64,000 nucleotides of DNA, taken from the NCBI RefSeq assembly GCF_900187265.1, contig NZ_LT906450.1, forward strand, positions 5,199,444-5,263,443, given 5' to 3'. Origin of the DNA: Rhodococcus rhodochrous (lineage in GTDB: Bacteria; Actinomycetota; Actinomycetes; Mycobacteriales; Mycobacteriaceae). How positions within the stretch are numbered: position 1 is the first letter of the stretch; every line of letters begins with the position of its first letter. Under the pieces are notes generated by a model, which ran no database searches, was not told the DNA's origin, and was given only the letters and a program-made list of their open reading frames with translations. Below, one piece after another: positions 60,520-64,000 of this stretch. A program made the translations under genes and the position numbers.

Positions 60520-63500
60520 TCAGTAGACGTCGCGGACGTACCGCTTGTCGGCGGCCATCTGCTCGACGTACGCCGCGGCGGCGTCGCGGTCGAGCCGCCC
60601 GTGCGCCTGCACCACCTCGCGCAGGGCCGCGTCGACGTCCTTCGCCATACGTCCGGCATCGCCGCACACGTAGAAGTGGGCGCCGTCCTGCAGCCACTTC
60701 CACACCTGCGCGCCGTGCTCGCGCATCCGGTCCTGCACGTAGATCTTCTGCCGCTGGTCGCGGGAGAAGGCCAGACCCAGCTCGGTGAGGAAACCGTCGG
60801 CGTGCATCGACTCGATCTCGTCGCGGTAGAGATAGTCGGTCTCGGATCGCTGGTCTCCGAAGAACAACCAGTTGCGGCCCGTATGCCCCGCCTCGCGCCG
60901 GTCGTGGAGGAAACCGCGGAACGGTGCGATGCCCGTACCGGGGCCGATCATGATCATGTCGGTCTCGGGTGCCGGTGGCCGGAAGTGTTCGTTGCGCTGC
61001 ACGAAGATCGGGATGTCCACACCCTTGCTGTGGTCGGCGAGGAACGACGAGCACACACCTGCCCGGGAGCGACCCTCGAATTCGTAACGCACCACCGACA
61101 CCGTCAGCTGCACCTCGCGCGGATTCGTCTTCGGGCTCGACGAGATCGAGTACAGGCGCGGACGCAGACGGCCGAGAAGGTCCTTCCATTCGTCCCAGGG
61201 CGCCTTGAACGGGTACTCGGCGATGACGTCCATCGCCTGCCGTCCGTACAGCCACTGCTGCAGCTCGATCTTGTTGCCCGGTCGCAGCAGCTTCGCGAGT
61301 TCGGCACTGCCGCTCTGCTTCTGCACGAACCGGAGCAGTTCCGGTGTCACCCGCGTGATATCGAGATGACGGGTCGCGGCCTCCCGCAGCGGCACGGTGG
61401 GACGGTCGCCGAGTTCGACGGCGGTCTCCGCATCGAGGGCGGTGACCTGGAGCCATTCGTCGACGGCCTCCGGGCCGTTCGTCGGCATCACCCCGAGGGC
61501 GTCGCCGGCCTCGTATTCGAATGCGGGATCGAAGATCTCGAATCCGAACTGGCGCACATCCTTCGCCGAACCCGCGCCGCTGAGTGCGACATTGCGGGTG
61601 ATCCGCGTGACGAACGGCGAGTTGCGGGTGTAGGCGGGAGAGGCCGGAGCCGGCGCGACCGGGGCAGCCGGGGTCGTCGAGCCTCCCAGCATCGGTACGA
61701 GCGACTCGAGCCAGTTCTGTGCGCGTTCGTCCTCTCCGGGTTCGCAGTCGACACGCTCGGTCAGGCGGGTCGCGCCGAGAGCACTCAGACGGTCGTCGAC
61801 ACGACGTCCGAATCCGCAGAAATCGTCGTAACTCGAGTCGCCGAAGGCCAGGACCGCATACCGTGTTCCGGTCAGTTCGGGTGCACTGTCCGCCTCGAGT
61901 CCCCGCCAGAACGACCCGCCGTTGTCGGGCGGGTCGCCGTCGCCGAAGGTGCTCGTGACGACCACGAGGTCGTCGATCCGGGCCAGTGCGGCGACGTCGA
62001 GTTCGTTCAGCCCCGTCAGTTTCACGGCTCGCCCGGCGTCGCGGAGTCGTTGCGCGCAACTCGCCGCGAAGGACTCGGCGTTGCCCGTCTGCGACGCCCA
62101 GGCCACCACGACGGCCGGTCCGTCCGGCACGGCCTCGGTGGGTGTCGCGCCGGGAACGGGAGCCGAGTGCGCGTACATCCCGGCGAGCAGTCCGTCGACC
62201 CATGCCCGCTTGTCGGCCGGGAACGGCGCGGTAGGGGGAAGGGTCGGCGCGGCAGTGATGTCCGCCGTCCTGAGTCCTGCGAGAAGCCCTGCGAGATAAC
62301 CGCGTTCGGCGTCGTCGAAGGTGGGTGCGGGAATCGTCTCGAGTCCGAGCGCGGACTCGAGACGGTCGAGCACCGAACCGCTCTCGAGTACCGGTTCGAC
62401 CGCACTCGCGATCTTCTCCACCGACACGGCGCAGACCTTGAATTCGGGTTGCAGCGATGCCGGGTCGACGGCGTCGTTCGTCACGGCGTTGATGGCGAGA
62501 TCGTCGCCGAAGAGGTCGTTCCAATGGAAGGGGGCGAAGCAGTTCCCGGGCAGCACCCGGTCGGTGACGACGGCCGGCAGCACGGCCCAGCCGCGCCGCG
62601 ATGCGATCTCCACCCGGTCGCCGTCGACGATCGACAGTCGCTGTGCATCATCGGGGTTGATCTCGACGAACGGCCCGGGATTCAGTTTGGTGAGTTTCTC
62701 GACCTTCCCGGTCTTGGTGAGGGTGTGCCACTGGTGCTGCACGCGTCCGGTGTTCAGGACGAAGGGGTGGTCGTCGTCCGGCATCTCCGCGGCGGGCATG
62801 TGCGGGCGCGGGAAGAAGCGGGCGCGGCCGTCGGGGGTCGCGAAGGCCAACCGCGGACGGGATCCGTCCTCGCGCACCACCGGGATCCGGCTCGTCCCGT
62901 CGTTGAGATAGCGGACGGGGTGCCGGGCCTCGGCCGATTCCGGTGGGCACGGCCACTGCACCGGCCCTTCCCGCAGGCGGTCGTAGGTCATGCCGCGCAG
63001 GTCGTATCCGGTCTGCGGGTTCGCGAATCCGGTGATCTCCTCGAAGATCTCCTCGGCACTCGAATAGTCGAACGCGTCGCCGAAACCCATCTCCTGCGCG
63101 ACCCGCGCGATGATCTTCCAGTCGGGCAGCGACTCGCCGACGGGTGCGACGGCCTGCTGTAGGAGATTGACGGTGCGGTCGGATCCCACGGTGACGTACT
63201 CGGACTCGGCCCACAGGGCAGCGGGGAGGAGAACGTCTGCGTACGAAGCCGTTTCGGTTTCACGATAGACGTCCTGCACGATCACGAGCTCGGCCTTCCC
63301 GAGCGCCTCGAGAACGGTGGACCGATTCGCGACCGACGCCACGGGATTGGTGCAGATGATCCAGCACGCCTTGATCTCCCCGGCCGCCATCCGCTCGAAC
63401 ATGTCGACGGTGCCGGCGCCGCCCTCGGTGCGCAGCGTGCCGCGCGGCAGCGACCAGCGGTCCTCGACGAACGCACGGTCGTCGTCGGAAAGGACACTGC

Positions 63501-64000
63501 GCTGACCGGGCAGACCCGGTCCCATGTAGCCCATCTCACGGCCACCCATCGCGTTGGGCTGGCCGGTGAGGGAGAACGGCCCGCTGCCGGTGCGGGAGAT
63601 CGCCCCGGTCGCGAGGTGCAGGTTGCAGATCGCGTTGGTGTTCCACGTGCCGTGGATGCTCTGGTTCAGACCCATCGTCCAGCAACTCATCCACTCGCCG
63701 GCCTCGCCGATCCACTGCGCCGCGGTGCGGATGTCGGCCTCGGCCAGGCCGGTGACCTCGGCGACGACGTGCGGTGGGTAGTCGGCGAGGAAGGACTCCA
63801 TGGCGTCCCAGCCGTCGGTGTGCTCCTCGACGAAGGCGCGGTCGACGTGCCCGTTCTCGACGATCAGGTGCAGCAGTCCGTTGAGCAGCGCCAGATCGGT
63901 GCCCGGCGTGATCTGCAGGAACAGGTCGGCCTTGTCGGCGGTCGCGCTGCGTCGCGGATCGACGACGATCAGTCGCGCTCCCGCCTTGACCCGATCCATC
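60520..64000 (-). CDS. Assimilatory nitrate reductase fused to sulfite-reductase-type flavoprotein, N-terminus outside window
   Basis: About 1160 residues visible. The molybdopterin part includes SMGLNQSIHGTWNTNAICNL, TGSGPFSLTGQPNAMGGREM and FVLNTGRVQHQWHTLTKTGK. A linker leads to a flavodoxin domain near 630 (VVAWASQTGNAESFAASCAQ), an FAD domain (RLYSISSSPKTNPREVQLTV, GVCSSF) and an NADPH domain (MIMIGPGTGIAPFRGFLHDR, FYVCGDAGRMAKDV), ending RYVRDVY. This NADPH-to-nitrate fusion is known in actinobacteria. The N-terminal Fe-S/Mo region lies past 64000. The adjacent mod operon supports it. Confidence 0.93.
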   Translation of the reverse strand, partial: MDRVKAGARLIVVDPRRSATADKADLFLQITPGTDLALLNGLLHLIVENGHVDRAFVEEHTDGWDAMESFLADYPPHVVAEVTGLAEADIRTAAQWIGEAGEWMSCWTMGLNQSIHGTWNTNAICNLHLATGAISRTGSGPFSLTGQPNAMGGREMGYMGPGLPGQRSVLSDDDRAFVEDRWSLPRGTLRTEGGAGTVDMFERMAAGEIKACWIICTNPVASVANRSTVLEALGKAELVIVQDVYRETETASYADVLLPAALWAESEYVTVGSDRTVNLLQQAVAPVGESLPDWKIIARVAQEMGFGDAFDYSSAEEIFEEITGFANPQTGYDLRGMTYDRLREGPVQWPCPPESAEARHPVRYLNDGTSRIPVVREDGSRPRLAFATPDGRARFFPRPHMPAAEMPDDDHPFVLNTGRVQHQWHTLTKTGKVEKLTKLNPGPFVEINPDDAQRLSIVDGDRVEIASRRGWAVLPAVVTDRVLPGNCFAPFHWNDLFGDDLAINAVTNDAVDPASLQPEFKVCAVSVEKIASAVEPVLESGSVLDRLESALGLETIPAPTFDDAERGYLAGLLAGLRTADITAAPTLPPTAPFPADKRAWVDGLLAGMYAHSAPVPGATPTEAVPDGPAVVVAWASQTGNAESFAASCAQRLRDAGRAVKLTGLNELDVAALARIDDLVVVTSTFGDGDPPDNGGSFWRGLEADSAPELTGTRYAVLAFGDSSYDDFCGFGRRVDDRLSALGATRLTERVDCEPGEDERAQNWLESLVPMLGGSTTPAAPVAPAPASPAYTRNSPFVTRITRNVALSGAGSAKDVRQFGFEIFDPAFEYEAGDALGVMPTNGPEAVDEWLQVTALDAETAVELGDRPTVPLREAATRHLDITRVTPELLRFVQKQSGSAELAKLLRPGNKIELQQWLYGRQAMDVIAEYPFKAPWDEWKDLLGRLRPRLYSISSSPKTNPREVQLTVSVVRYEFEGRSRAGVCSSFLADHSKGVDIPIFVQRNEHFRPPAPETDMIMIGPGTGIAPFRGFLHDRREAGHTGRNWLFFGDQRSETDYLYRDEIESMHADGFLTELGLAFSRDQRQKIYVQDRMREHGAQVWKWLQDGAHFYVCGDAGRMAKDVDAALREVVQAHGRLDRDAAAAYVEQMAADKRYVRDVY

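Noticed and set aside
60481-63162. Long + strand frame opposite the nitrate reductase
   Set aside because: Antisense shadow of a well-supported fused reductase.

Overview
The window is GC-rich, densely packed actinobacterial DNA. Several features point to a mycolic-acid actinomycete, most likely Rhodococcus or a close relative: GTG/TTG starts, ATGA/GTGA stop-start overlaps, leaderless promoters of the TANNNT type, inositol-1-phosphate synthase, a GH63 glucosylglycerate-hydrolase homologue, an EthA-type monooxygenase and a Rhodococcus-like gas vesicle cluster. From memory of the Mycobacterium tuberculosis gene order, a backbone matches Rv0050 (ponA1), Rv0049, Rv0047c (PadR), Rv0046c (ino1), Rv0041 (leuS), Rv0038 (YqgE) and Rv0037c (MFS) in order and relative strand. 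About 44 kb of other genes lie between ino1 and leuS. Genus assignment and synteny are inferences, since no search was run.

Layout. 1-5.2 kb: a partial class A penicillin-binding protein, a DUF5318 zinc-site protein, and a PadR regulator overlapping ino1. 5.3-9 kb: an SDR, APH-like kinase and acyl-CoA dehydrogenase operon under a divergent TetR gene with a clear operator. 9.1-11.3 kb: a second, paralogous PBP. 11.4-16.1 kb: a sugar ABC transporter (substrate-binding lipoprotein, two permeases, ATPase) plus a small coupled membrane protein. 16.2-19.1 kb: an AGCS amino-acid symporter, then a DUF2786 gene overlapping a TIGR04338-type metallohydrolase gene.

19.3-24.8 kb: a tightly coupled ten-gene gas vesicle cluster (Y-like, Z-like, A, F, G, O, J, L, S, K) with a CRP/GlxR-like site upstream and a one-base frameshift in gvpL. 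24.8-27.8 kb: a two-subunit acyl-CoA dehydrogenase with a divergent TetR gene. 27.8-36.3 kb: an LLM oxidoreductase, a membrane-anchored hydrolase, a Tat-exported PhoX-family protein, glucosylglycerate hydrolase, an SsuD-like monooxygenase and a metabolite:H+ symporter. 36.29-37.33 kb: an apparently intact IS5-family element with a CTAG target duplication, landing in the probable promoter of a spermidine-synthase-like gene.

37.3-49.1 kb: mixed metabolic genes (pirin, ABM monooxygenase, methyltransferase, EthA-like FMO, PHP protein, DUF218 protein, SDR, DUF6777 lipoprotein, hydrolases, SnoaL protein) and two coiled-coil proteins. 49.2-57.4 kb: leuS, an SdpI-family protein with a cysteine cluster, a DUF1648 protein, YqgE, a TetR/epimerase pair with two identical operators, and an MFS carrier. 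57.5-64 kb: mopI-modABC (molybdate uptake) downstream of a fused assimilatory nitrate reductase/flavoprotein reductase whose N-terminus lies beyond the window. These last genes fit together, because the transporter supplies molybdenum for the reductase cofactor.

No rRNA, tRNA, CRISPR array, prophage or replication origin was recognised.
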